Of a stretch of 8,204 bases of DNA, positions 1 through 6,895 are shown piece after piece. The stretch spans positions 1 to 8,204 of the forward strand of contig JAADGX010000189.1 in the NCBI GenBank assembly GCA_013152135.1, in the 5' to 3' direction. A model generated the notes under the pieces. It saw only the letters and a program-made list of their open reading frames with translations, was not told the DNA's origin and did not search any database. This stretch comes from Chlorobiota bacterium (GTDB lineage: Bacteria; Bacteroidota; Ignavibacteria; SZUA-365; JAADGX01). Position 1 is the stretch's first letter. The number at the start of each line of letters is the position of its first letter. Made by a program: the position numbers and the translations under genes.

Positions 1-1
1 C

Positions 2-964
2 AACGTCAACTACATTACATTCGGTTCAACGTCCGGCGCACTCGGTGTGACGTACTCGTGGTTCACAGGAAACCGATTGCTTGAAATGGATATCGTCTTT
101 AACAGCGCTGTTAGCTGGATTTACAACAGCCACCCGGCGAGCTGCAGCAAGTATTCCGGTTCGCCCTACGATTTTTTCAACGTGGCCTCGCACGAGTTCG
201 GTCACGGGTTGGGTCTTGGACACGAGAACAGCGTGCCCACCATCATGAACATGTACTACCCTGGCGGGTGGGGCGGCAACTGGGAGCACACGATGATGGC
301 CGACGATCGGGCCGGCGTGCGCGCGAACTATTCCTCCTCGAATGCTCCGCCGCTGGAGTTCATATGTACACGCTGGAAACGGATCAACACCGGTCTTGTT
401 GGCAGCGTTTCCAATTCTCCTTCGACGGCCGCCATAGGTTCTTCCATCACCGTGGAGTATTCCGTCCACACCCAGGGCCTCCCCAAGAAATGCAAACCCC
501 TTCGACTCGGATTCTACCTTTCCACCGACGAAACGATAAATCAAAACGACAAGCTCCTCGGCTTCACGTATTTCGCTCCGGCGGATACGTTCACGCAGGG
601 GACCTTCACGTCAACGGTTCCCATTCCCAGCGTCACACCGGGGACGTACTATCTCGGCTGGATGATCGACGATTTGGGCATGTACTCGGAAACCTCGGAG
701 ACGAACAACGGTACCGCCCGCTGCGCCACCATAAACATCACCAGCGGAACGGCAAACTTCCAACGCCTGATGAGCGTATCATCGAACCCTGTTGATTTTG
801 GCGGCTCCAAGGTCGGAGTACCAGCGTCGGCGCGGGATCTCATCATTTCCAATCGTTCCACCAGTAACCAGACATTGAACGGATACGTGTACCTCGATTG
901 CACCGAGACCGAATTCTATATCAACTCCGGTGGAGGCGCATTTTCCCTCAGACACACACCGTGA
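2..964 (+). CDS. Secreted matrixin-like zinc metalloprotease, N-terminal fragment (5' end outside window, 3' end frameshifted)
   Basis: The reading frame is open from base 2, so the real start, signal peptide and any propeptide lie upstream of the window. The zinc-binding motif HEFGHGLGLGH is encoded at 191-223 and gives three zinc histidines and the catalytic glutamate. It is followed after a short gap by a Met-turn-like segment, PTIMNMYY, with its first Met at 245-247. This arrangement is characteristic of metzincins, closest to matrixins (M10). After the catalytic domain, about 377-750 encodes a CARDB-like beta-sandwich (pattern GFYLSTDETI...SETNNGT). An ASH/choice-of-anchor-D-like repeat then starts near 770 (NPVDFGGSKVG). 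The frame ends at a TGA at 962-964 in the middle of that repeat, and the homologous continuation lies in another frame downstream. The product would be an extracellular protease. Its substrate is unknown. The metzincin call is firm; the exact subfamily is less so. Confidence 0.85.
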   Translation, partial: NVNYITFGSTSGALGVTYSWFTGNRLLEMDIVFNSAVSWIYNSHPASCSKYSGSPYDFFNVASHEFGHGLGLGHENSVPTIMNMYYPGGWGGNWEHTMMADDRAGVRANYSSSNAPPLEFICTRWKRINTGLVGSVSNSPSTAAIGSSITVEYSVHTQGLPKKCKPLRLGFYLSTDETINQNDKLLGFTYFAPADTFTQGTFTSTVPIPSVTPGTYYLGWMIDDLGMYSETSETNNGTARCATINITSGTANFQRLMSVSSNPVDFGGSKVGVPASARDLIISNRSTSNQTLNGYVYLDCTETEFYINSGGGAFSLRHTP

Positions 965-3678
965 ACCTCTGATTCACTCCCTCGCAATGCGGCACGCGAA
1001 CGGCCATCCTATACATCGACAACGATGCGACGAACCAATCATCGCCCATGACCGTTGACTTGACCGGCGTGGGATCTTGTATCGACGTCGTGTTTTCTTC
1101 CGACGAGATTCAGTTCGGGGAAGTTGACACGGGAAAAACGGCCATTGCCAGCTACGTTATTACAAACAAGCCGGGTTCCATTCAAACGTTGAGTGGAACG
1201 ATTTCCCTCTCCAATAACGGCAACGGCCAATTCAAGATTATATCCGGGGGAGGTGGGGGTACGTTCCAAATTCCGCCCGGACAATCCCACACAATAGAGA
1301 TCGAGTATCGTCCGGACCAGTGCGGCGATGCGACGGGTGAACTCGTCATCACCCATAATGCAACCAATGAACCGTCACCGAAGAATATACCGATCTACGG
1401 GCGCGGCGCTTGCCGGAACATGCTGGTATCGCCAACGGCGATTGACTTCGGAAAAATCGCGAAAACGGATGCGTCTCCCTGGCAACAAGTGGAAATATCC
1501 AACGACGTGGGATCGAACGATACCCTGAACGTTACAATACCATGCACCTTCACGGGTGCGGACGGATCACACTTTGAAATCGATCCCCTGGACTGCGGCG
1601 ATGCGCAATTGCTTCCCGGTGAATCGAAAACCATAAACCTACGTTTCGCGCCAGCCGAGGTCGGAACGTTCAGTGCTTCGTTAGATCTCAACCACGACGC
1701 CACGACGACCATCGACAGCCCGTTTCCCATCGCTGTAACAGGCGAGGGCATTCCGAAAGTCGCCGTGATCAACGTCGTCAGCAATTTGAATTTCGGAGAC
1801 GTACGCGTGGGCCGCGACACCACGTTAAACCTGAACATTACGAACACGGGCAACGGCCCGCTGAACATCCAGGCGATGGGTATCGACGGCTCCGACATAG
1901 GAGATTTCTCCTATTTTCCGACGGACACGTTTACCGTGTGGCAGGGAGAGACGCAAAGTATAGCCATGACATTCACTCCGAAAGACATGGGCCAGAGGCA
2001 AGCGGTCTTCACGATCGTATCCAACGACCCGCTCGCTCCGGAATCGAATGTCGCCCTCACGGGCAAAGGATTAATGCCAAAGATGCAAATCGCCGTGCAG
2101 TCGCTGGATTTCGACACGGTTGCCGTCACATTGGATTCGATCATTTCTTTCAACATCACAAATGCGGGCAACATAAACCTGGACATTGCGGGGATTCGTG
2201 TTTCAGGCGCCGATAAATCGCAATTCCGCGTCCAGCCAACCGGAGCGTTCAGCGTTGCCCCCGGCAATTCGCACCAGGTCGATGTCACGTTCGCTCCAAC
2301 TTCAACCGGTCGGAAAAACGCTCGATTGGAGATCCAACAATACGGCGGCTTTCCGCAAAATATCGACCTGACGGGCTTTGCTTCCGCCGCTCCGAAACCG
2401 GCCATTAGCGCATCCTCGCCGTCAATCGACTTTGGCAAAACGACAGTTTCGACCACGGCGACCAAAAGCCTTGTTTTGCACAACAGCGGTACGGGTACGC
2501 TGGAAATCACCACTGTCAAGCTTATCGGCACTCACCCGGAGATGTACTCCGTAACCCCAACCCCACCGTTCAGTTTACAACCGGGCGACAGCCTTGCCCT
2601 GACGATATCATTTTCTCCAACCGCTACCGGTCAATTACCCGCACAACTTGTTATCAGCTCAAACGCGGGGGGCGATCTGAGCATTACACTCCTGGGTGAA
2701 GGCGCCGCGCCGGCACTCGCGCTATCCGACGCATCGCTGGACTTCGGCGACGTCCTTGTCAACAGCCAGAAAACACTTCCGGTCGTAATCACGAACCAGG
2801 GAACGGCCGTTCTGACGATCTCCTCGATTTCCGTAAGCACGTTCACGGCTACTGATTTCTCGTACACGTTTGCTCTTCCCCACACTATCCAAGCCGGTGA
2901 AAGCGATTCCATGTGGATCACGTTTACTCCAGCAGTGCCGGGTCTGCAAACCGCAACGATGATCATCGCCAGCAATACGCCCGGAAAGACAACCGATACA
3001 ATTTCTCTCCGGGGAATCGGAATAGCACGCGCACCGGTAATTTCACTCTCCACGACTGTGCTGGATTTCGGAAACGTGATTGTCGATTCAACCATTACAA
3101 AGTCTTTCACAATAAAAAATACCGGTAACGCCGACCTGGTTGTCAATGGTTTCACTCTAAGCGGTTCCAGCAATGATTTCTCGATAGGAGAATCGACACC
3201 TCTTTCCATCGCGCCAACGGAGAGCAAACAAATCAACGTGTCTTTCTCTCCCCGGAGCGACGGAGCGCACGGCGCAACACTCACCATCACGCATAACGAT
3301 ACCGGAACAGGTTCCGTAGACGTGCAGCTCTCCGGTTTCGCCGTGCGTCCAGGGAAATTGCGAGCGTCCGTCTCCTCCATCGATTTTGGCAAACACAAGG
3401 ATCGCGATCCCCGGGTCCAGCGTTCCTTTGTTGTCACCAATTCGGGTAACGAAACATTAACAATCCAGTCTCAGGTCATCGAAGGACAGGATTCAAGTTA
3501 CTTTCGCATAATGCGTTCACTGCCTTCGACCGTCCAGGGCGGGGAACACGACACTCTCTTTATTGCTTTTCTTCCACATCTGCCGACCGGAACAAAGAAT
3601 GCGACTCTTCGCATCACGTACTCAGGAACAAACACCGGCGCCATCGATGTTGCGCTGAAAGGTGAAGTCACTACCGAT
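770..3678 (+). repeat. Tandem array of nine ASH/choice-of-anchor-D-like protein repeats
   Basis: Nine diverged repeats are visible at protein level. They start at about 770 (interrupted), 1075, 1411, 1758, 2083, 2398, 2713, 3037 and 3355. Each unit has an early strand such as SIDFGKT, LDFGDVLVN or LDFGNVIVD, then an ITNxGxxxL strand, then a central PxxxxxxxxxxF(T/S/A)P segment, and ends with a strand like LTGKG or LLGEG. DNA identity between units is low, so this is an old domain duplication and not a recent DNA repeat. In other proteins such stacked immunoglobulin-like domains act as stalks or binding modules; a stalk or surface-contact role here is inferred. Confidence 0.8.
950..972 (+). 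other. Frameshift plus in-frame stop splitting the metalloprotease gene
   Basis: Up to 949 the protein reads in the frame of base 2 (...GGGAFSL). From 952 onward the homologous protein reads in the frame of base 1 (THTVNL, stop, FTPSQCG). Comparison with the next repeat, GGGTFQIPPGQSHTIEIEYRPDQCG-like, suggests that PPGQ is missing. Restoring it needs exactly 10 bases, and the leftover AG at 950-951 would then complete a CAG glutamine codon. Separately, the TGA at 970-972 sits at a variable position before FTP, where other repeats carry R, T, S, E or A. Two independent changes within 23 bases disrupt the gene. Whether they are biological or assembly errors cannot be decided from the window. 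Confidence 0.8.
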
Positions 3679-3969
3679 CCAACCAACGCTGACAATACCC
3701 AGCCGGTTTTCTTCGAGCTGAGGCAAAACTATCCCAATCCATTCCGGACACGCACGATCATCAGTTTCGATCTGCCTAAGAACATGACCACCAGACTCAC
3801 GGTGCACGACGTTTTTGGCCGATTGGTCGCGACATTGGTTGACGAACATCAAACCGCCGGTGAACATAGCATTCGTTTTAATGCAAACGGGTTGACCCCC
3901 GGCGTGTATTTTTACACACTCCAGGTAAACGGTTTTTCCGTAACCCGGAAGCTTCTCCTGACCCGGTAA
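1048..3969 (+). CDS. ASH-repeat protein with type IX secretion sorting domain; C-terminal part of the split metalloprotease gene
   Basis: This 973-codon frame continues the protein begun in the frame ending at 964. The coding sense extends upstream of the ATG to about 973, where codons read FTPSQCGT and finish the interrupted repeat. The ATG at 1048 is therefore only the first Met inside a domain. It has no Shine-Dalgarno site and no signal peptide follows. The protein consists of eight further ASH-like repeats of about 105-115 residues, each opening with a (D/N/Q)FG-type strand and closing with a (L/V)xGxG-type strand. After a short linker comes a C-terminal domain starting FELRQNYPNPF and ending GVYFYTL...RKLLLTR. 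That is the classic type A sorting signal of the type IX secretion system, which takes proteins across the outer membrane and is removed on export. Without the upstream part this fragment could not be exported, so it is probably not a functional gene alone. Confidence 0.8.
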   Translation: MTVDLTGVGSCIDVVFSSDEIQFGEVDTGKTAIASYVITNKPGSIQTLSGTISLSNNGNGQFKIISGGGGGTFQIPPGQSHTIEIEYRPDQCGDATGELVITHNATNEPSPKNIPIYGRGACRNMLVSPTAIDFGKIAKTDASPWQQVEISNDVGSNDTLNVTIPCTFTGADGSHFEIDPLDCGDAQLLPGESKTINLRFAPAEVGTFSASLDLNHDATTTIDSPFPIAVTGEGIPKVAVINVVSNLNFGDVRVGRDTTLNLNITNTGNGPLNIQAMGIDGSDIGDFSYFPTDTFTVWQGETQSIAMTFTPKDMGQRQAVFTIVSNDPLAPESNVALTGKGLMPKMQIAVQSLDFDTVAVTLDSIISFNITNAGNINLDIAGIRVSGADKSQFRVQPTGAFSVAPGNSHQVDVTFAPTSTGRKNARLEIQQYGGFPQNIDLTGFASAAPKPAISASSPSIDFGKTTVSTTATKSLVLHNSGTGTLEITTVKLIGTHPEMYSVTPTPPFSLQPGDSLALTISFSPTATGQLPAQLVISSNAGGDLSITLLGEGAAPALALSDASLDFGDVLVNSQKTLPVVITNQGTAVLTISSISVSTFTATDFSYTFALPHTIQAGESDSMWITFTPAVPGLQTATMIIASNTPGKTTDTISLRGIGIARAPVISLSTTVLDFGNVIVDSTITKSFTIKNTGNADLVVNGFTLSGSSNDFSIGESTPLSIAPTESKQINVSFSPRSDGAHGATLTITHNDTGTGSVDVQLSGFAVRPGKLRASVSSIDFGKHKDRDPRVQRSFVVTNSGNETLTIQSQVIEGQDSSYFRIMRSLPSTVQGGEHDTLFIAFLPHLPTGTKNATLRITYSGTNTGAIDVALKGEVTTDPTNADNTQPVFFELRQNYPNPFRTRTIISFDLPKNMTTRLTVHDVFGRLVATLVDEHQTAGEHSIRFNANGLTPGVYFYTLQVNGFSVTRKLLLTR
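3706..3966 (+). other. Type IX secretion C-terminal sorting domain (type A-like)
   Basis: The last 87 residues of the repeat protein hold a 7-residue core, QNYPNPF, at 3724-3744. They continue with an amphipathic beta-rich domain (RLTVHDVFGRLVATL, GEHSIRFN, GVYFYTLQ) and end in RKLLLTR. This matches the family pattern of the Por secretion system C-terminal domain found in Bacteroidota, Chlorobiota and Ignavibacteriota. It implies that the organism has a type IX secretion machine elsewhere in the genome. Confidence 0.9.
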
Positions 3970-4194
3970 TCAAAACAGCGGTAAGAGATTTCGAAAAATA
4001 CTGATACAATCCGCGTTTTCTCCTTGTCACATTTATGATACCGAGACGTAGTATTTTTTTGAAATTGTTGTTTCTATTGGATTTTTCACGTATTTACCAT
4101 GAGAAGCGAGAAAAATCCCGACTGCAAAACGTTTTTACGCTTCCACACATTCTCTCATGGAAATTGACAAGGAATTCCTTTACTTTCACACGAA
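3970..4194 (+). promoter_or_regulatory. AT-rich intergenic leader upstream of the DHS-like gene, with possible hairpin and palindromes
   Basis: No gene is supported here. The protease gene has no convincing intrinsic terminator after its stop. An imperfect stem can be drawn: 4097-4102 pairs with 4155-4160 (CCATGA/TCATGG), 4103-4108 with 4138-4143 (GAAGCG/CGCTTC), and 4111-4114 with 4132-4135. The left strand is nearly continuous and there is an 11-base bulge at 4144-4154 on the right. Two perfect palindromes also occur: AAAACGTTTT at 4126-4135 and AAGGAATTCCTT at 4169-4180. A TTGACA lies at 4164-4169, but a promoter using it would start inside the coding region. The promoter itself is not identifiable. 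A regulatory role is inferred. Confidence 0.4.
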
Positions 4195-5295
4195 ATGGCT
4201 GTTTCGACGGATAAACTTCTCAACGGACCCCCGATAGCTCCCCAAGCCATCGGAAAAAATATCCCGATCGTCGAACTGGTAGAACACTATTTCCAGGCGT
4301 ACAATTCAGCCCGGCTTTCAGAAGCATGTCGCCTGTTCTCTGAAAAGATCCTGGAAGACGACGTCACCGTCGGCATGAGCCTGACGGGCGCTCTCACACC
4401 CGCGGGCCTTGGCGCAAGTTGCATCATTCCTCTCATCAAAGCGGGTTTCGTTGACTGGATCGTCAGTACAGGTGCAAACCTCTATCACGACGCTCACTTT
4501 GCAATCGGCGGTACCCTCCATCAAGGGACTCCGAACGTCGATGATCGCGTTCTTCGGCGCGCCGGTGTCATCAGGATCTACGATGTACTATTTGATTACG
4601 AGGTGTTGTTGTCTACTGATGCATTTTTCCGTAAAATCCTTGAGGAGCAGGAATTTCAGAGAACCATGGGAACCGCCGAATTTCACTACATATGCGGAAA
4701 ATACCTCGCGGCCAGAGAAAAGGCTCTCGGACTCGGAGAAGTGAGTTTACTGGCCGCAGCATACAGGTACAAGGTTCCGGTGTACACTTCATCGCCGGGT
4801 GATAGTTCAATAGGAATGAACGTCGCAGCCATGCAACTCCAGGGTTATTCCTGCATCCTCGACGTTTCACGAGACGTGAACGAGACCGCTGCCATTGTAT
4901 ACGGCGCAAAAAAGACCGGCGGGAAAAGCGCCGTGGTGATTTTCGGCGGCGGCTCCCCAAAAAACTTTCTCCTCCAGACAGAACCTCAAATCCAGGAAGT
5001 CCTCGGTTTGAAGGAAAAAGGACACGATTTCTTTCTCCAAGTTACCGACGCTCGCCCGGACACCGGCGGGCTCTCCGGCGCCACGCCATCGGAAGCGGTC
5101 AGTTGGGGAAAGGTCGATCCAGCCAAATTACCTGACTCGGTAGTGGTTTACACGGATGTAACCATTGCCATGCCGATCATGACTTCGTACGCCTTGGCCA
5201 AGCGATCCCGCCGCAGGCGAAAAAAACTGTACCAGCGCCGGACAGAGTTGTACGAATCATTGCAAAACGCTTACATTAAACGAAAAAAACGCTAG
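4195..5295 (+). CDS. Deoxyhypusine synthase-like protein (probable NAD-dependent aminobutyl transferase)
   Basis: This 366-residue cytoplasmic protein matches the deoxyhypusine synthase family over its whole length. Visible family blocks are MSLTGALTPAGLG and STGANLYHD (NAD-binding half), GGGSPKNF with Lys256, and SGATPSEAVSWGK with Lys306. Lys306 aligns with human DHS Lys329, which forms the covalent imine with the aminobutyl group of spermidine. Bacteria lack eIF5A, so the acceptor is probably a small amine, as in homospermidine synthase, which arose from DHS in plants. This is inference. Two residues I recall as lining the human spermidine pocket differ here: Asn257 at the His288 position and Leu at the Asp316 position. 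The start at 4195 is the first possible one, because an in-frame TGA lies at 4165-4167. A weak AAGGA at 4169-4173 is too distant to be a normal ribosome site. The C-terminal 31 residues are strikingly basic (15 Lys/Arg). The histone-like gene follows after 42 bases. Confidence 0.88.
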   Translation: MAVSTDKLLNGPPIAPQAIGKNIPIVELVEHYFQAYNSARLSEACRLFSEKILEDDVTVGMSLTGALTPAGLGASCIIPLIKAGFVDWIVSTGANLYHDAHFAIGGTLHQGTPNVDDRVLRRAGVIRIYDVLFDYEVLLSTDAFFRKILEEQEFQRTMGTAEFHYICGKYLAAREKALGLGEVSLLAAAYRYKVPVYTSSPGDSSIGMNVAAMQLQGYSCILDVSRDVNETAAIVYGAKKTGGKSAVVIFGGGSPKNFLLQTEPQIQEVLGLKEKGHDFFLQVTDARPDTGGLSGATPSEAVSWGKVDPAKLPDSVVVYTDVTIAMPIMTSYALAKRSRRRRKKLYQRRTELYESLQNAYIKRKKR

Positions 5296-5325
5296 CAGCA
5301 TTCTTAACGTTTCCATCAACTAAAC

Positions 5326-5332
5326 AAGGAGA
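5326..5332 (+). promoter_or_regulatory. Ribosome binding site of the histone H1-like gene
   Basis: AAGGAGA lies 5 bases before the ATG at 5338. It is the strongest Shine-Dalgarno match in the window and suggests high translation, as expected for an abundant nucleoid protein. It also fixes the start codon. Confidence 0.85.
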
Positions 5333-5337
5333 AATTC

Positions 5338-5526
5338 ATGGGCAGATTTGAAGAACTTGTTGAGCTTGTGCAATCTTTTGAAAAAGACTTTCACAAGTTT
5401 TACGAAAAGGGCAACAAGTCAGCGGGAACCCGCGTCCGCAAACACATGAATGATCTGAAACGCAAAGCTCAGGAAATCCGCGTTGAGATTCAGACAATCA
5501 AGAAAGGGGAAACTGAACAATCCTGA
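5338..5526 (+). CDS. Small histone H1-like (Hc1-type) DNA-binding protein
   Basis: This 62-residue lysine/arginine-rich, probably all-helical protein begins MGRFEELVELVQSFEKDF. It contains the FYEKGNKSAGTRVRKHMNDL block that I recognise from the small histone H1-like proteins widespread in Bacteroidota and Chlorobiota, which resemble the N-terminal half of chlamydial Hc1. These proteins are thought to bind DNA in the nucleoid. The long alanine/lysine/proline tail of full Hc1 is absent, which is normal for the short form. Heptad-like spacing suggests a helical hairpin or coiled coil. The gene lies 42 bases after the DHS-like gene with no terminator between them, and an intrinsic terminator follows 32 bases after its stop. 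It may be made from both a shared and an internal transcript. Family recognition is from memory of the motif. Confidence 0.85.
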   Translation: MGRFEELVELVQSFEKDFHKFYEKGNKSAGTRVRKHMNDLKRKAQEIRVEIQTIKKGETEQS

Positions 5527-5558
5527 CGCCGTCGTGGTAACAGAATTGTGATACACAC

Positions 5559-5592
5559 GAGGAGTCGGCGCCGTCGGCTCCTCTTTCGTTTT
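5559..5592 (+). terminator. Intrinsic terminator after the histone H1-like gene
   Basis: The stem GAGGAGTCGGC (5559-5569) pairs with GTCGGCTCCTC (5573-5583): 11 base pairs including two G-U wobbles, with a three-base loop (5570-5572). It is followed by the T-rich run TTTCGTTTT at 5584-5592. It lies 32 bases after the stop codon and cleanly ends the DHS-like/histone-like unit. Confidence 0.9.
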
Positions 5593-5671
5593 CCCTGGTC
5601 TATGGGAATACTCATTTCCGCTTGTCTCCTGAGTCTCTGACACGCAGAGCGCACACACCAACTGCATCGGG

Positions 5672-6847
5672 ATGCACATGAGCCTGTTATTCTATTCCGT
5701 CATTGCCGTTATTTTCGCTTTTACGAACCAAGCACAGGAAGCGTCACGCATCCACAGGGATGCTATTGTCGTCGACGGGCATAACGACCTCCTCATGAGC
5801 GTGATGGACGGTGAAAATATCGAAAGACGCCGCGATACCGGCCATTCCGACCTGGTGCGTTTACGCGAAGGAGGAGTGGATGTGCAGGTGTTTTCCATAT
5901 GGGTCCCTCCCGCTGTAAAACATGCTCGGGGGTATACGGGCTACGCTGATGAGGAAATTGACTCGCTGGATACCATTATTTCCCGCAATCGATACCGGGT
6001 TGAAAAAGTGACGAATATTGTCGAATTACGGGAATGCCTCAAACAGGGCAAACTCGCCTGCCTCTACGGCCTGGAAGGCGGCCACCCCATCGGAAAACGA
6101 CTGGAAAACCTTTACCATTTTTTCAAACGCGGAGTCCGCTACATAGGATTGACATGGAACAACAGCACATCCTGGGCGACGTCCGCCCGCGACGAGGCAG
6201 CCGGAAAAAAAGGCGGTCTAACTCCTTTCGGTCGAAAAATCGTTCATGCCATGGACAGTCTTGGAATACTCATCGACATATCTCACCTGGGACCGACTGC
6301 GGTGCGGGATGTTCTTGCCGAAACCAGGAACCCCGTTATCGCGTCCCATTCATCCTGCGATTATCTCGCGCATCACTACCGCAACCTGACGGATGATCAA
6401 CTCCGAGCAATCGCGGGAAACGGCGGTGTCGTGATGATTAATTTCTATCCGCGATTCATTGACAGTTCCGTCACCAAAACGGAAATGCGGAAACTCAAAC
6501 GCTATGCCGGAGAATGGAAAACCATCGCGAAAAAATACGCCAATAACCCGGATCGCCTGGTCAAGGAGCGCAAGAAATTCCTTGCCACCCGGTATCCACA
6601 GGTTCATGCCACGCTTCGCCGCGTTGTCGATCACATCGATCATGTCGTTCTTGTGGCGGGCATCGACCACGTCGGTATCGGTTCCGATTTCGATGGTATC
6701 AGCGTGGCACCTCTCGGCCTAGAAGACGTCACGCATCTCCCCGAGCTTACTGCCGAGCTGCTGCGACGCGGATACTCAGAGACTAACATCAAGAAAATAC
6801 TCGGAGGAAACTTTATTCGCGTATTTTCCCGCGTTTGTGTAAATTAG
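5672..6847 (+). CDS. Secreted zinc dipeptidase, peptidase family M19 (membrane dipeptidase-like)
   Basis: This is a 391-residue protein of the renal (membrane) dipeptidase family, which hydrolyses dipeptides, often including D-residue dipeptides. Metal ligands match the family: His37 and Asp39 in DGHNDL, Glu135 in GLEGGH, His205 in DISHLG and His226 in ASHSS. The 21-residue spacing of the last two equals that of the human enzyme (His198/His219). Arg237 and Asp339 (GSDFDG) correspond to the substrate residues Arg230 and Asp288. Residues 1-22 form a signal peptide with a hydrophobic core and a likely cleavage near NQAQEA. There is no lipobox cysteine and no T9SS domain, so the protein is probably periplasmic. 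The start could be 5672 or 5678; neither has a good ribosome site. There are about 44 extra residues between His226 and Asp339 compared with human. sucC follows after 48 bases. Confidence 0.93.
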   Translation: MHMSLLFYSVIAVIFAFTNQAQEASRIHRDAIVVDGHNDLLMSVMDGENIERRRDTGHSDLVRLREGGVDVQVFSIWVPPAVKHARGYTGYADEEIDSLDTIISRNRYRVEKVTNIVELRECLKQGKLACLYGLEGGHPIGKRLENLYHFFKRGVRYIGLTWNNSTSWATSARDEAAGKKGGLTPFGRKIVHAMDSLGILIDISHLGPTAVRDVLAETRNPVIASHSSCDYLAHHYRNLTDDQLRAIAGNGGVVMINFYPRFIDSSVTKTEMRKLKRYAGEWKTIAKKYANNPDRLVKERKKFLATRYPQVHATLRRVVDHIDHVVLVAGIDHVGIGSDFDGISVAPLGLEDVTHLPELTAELLRRGYSETNIKKILGGNFIRVFSRVCVN

Positions 6848-6885
6848 AATGTTTATGTGTTTTTTTGTTCAAATCCATTATACTC

Positions 6886-6889
6886 AGGA
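6886..6889 (+). promoter_or_regulatory. Ribosome binding site of sucC
   Basis: AGGA lies 6 bases before the ATG at 6896. It decides between this start and an in-frame ATG at 6857 that has no ribosome site and would add 13 residues not found in the family. Confidence 0.7.
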
Positions 6890-6895
6890 TACTCA

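Noticed and set aside
970..972. In-frame TGA read as selenocysteine or recoded tryptophan
   Set aside because: It is accompanied by a frameshift 20 bases upstream, lies at a variable repeat position and not at a catalytic site, and other genes here use TGA as a normal stop.
2631..3440. 269-codon minus-strand open frame
   Set aside because: It lies fully inside the ASH repeat gene, has no recognisable domains, and its composition follows from the codon pattern of the opposite strand.
4164..4169. TTGACA as a -35 promoter box for the DHS-like gene
   Set aside because: A matching -10 would fall around 4187-4192, where the sequence is CACACG, and transcription would start inside the coding region.
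6879..6884. TATACT as a -10 promoter box for sucC
   Set aside because: It would leave a leader of about five bases without the observed AGGA site, and no -35 partner is visible.
6857..6895. 13-residue N-terminal extension of SucC
   Set aside because: It has no ribosome site and does not match the family start MNIHEYQAKE; the ATG at 6896 has AGGA at proper spacing.
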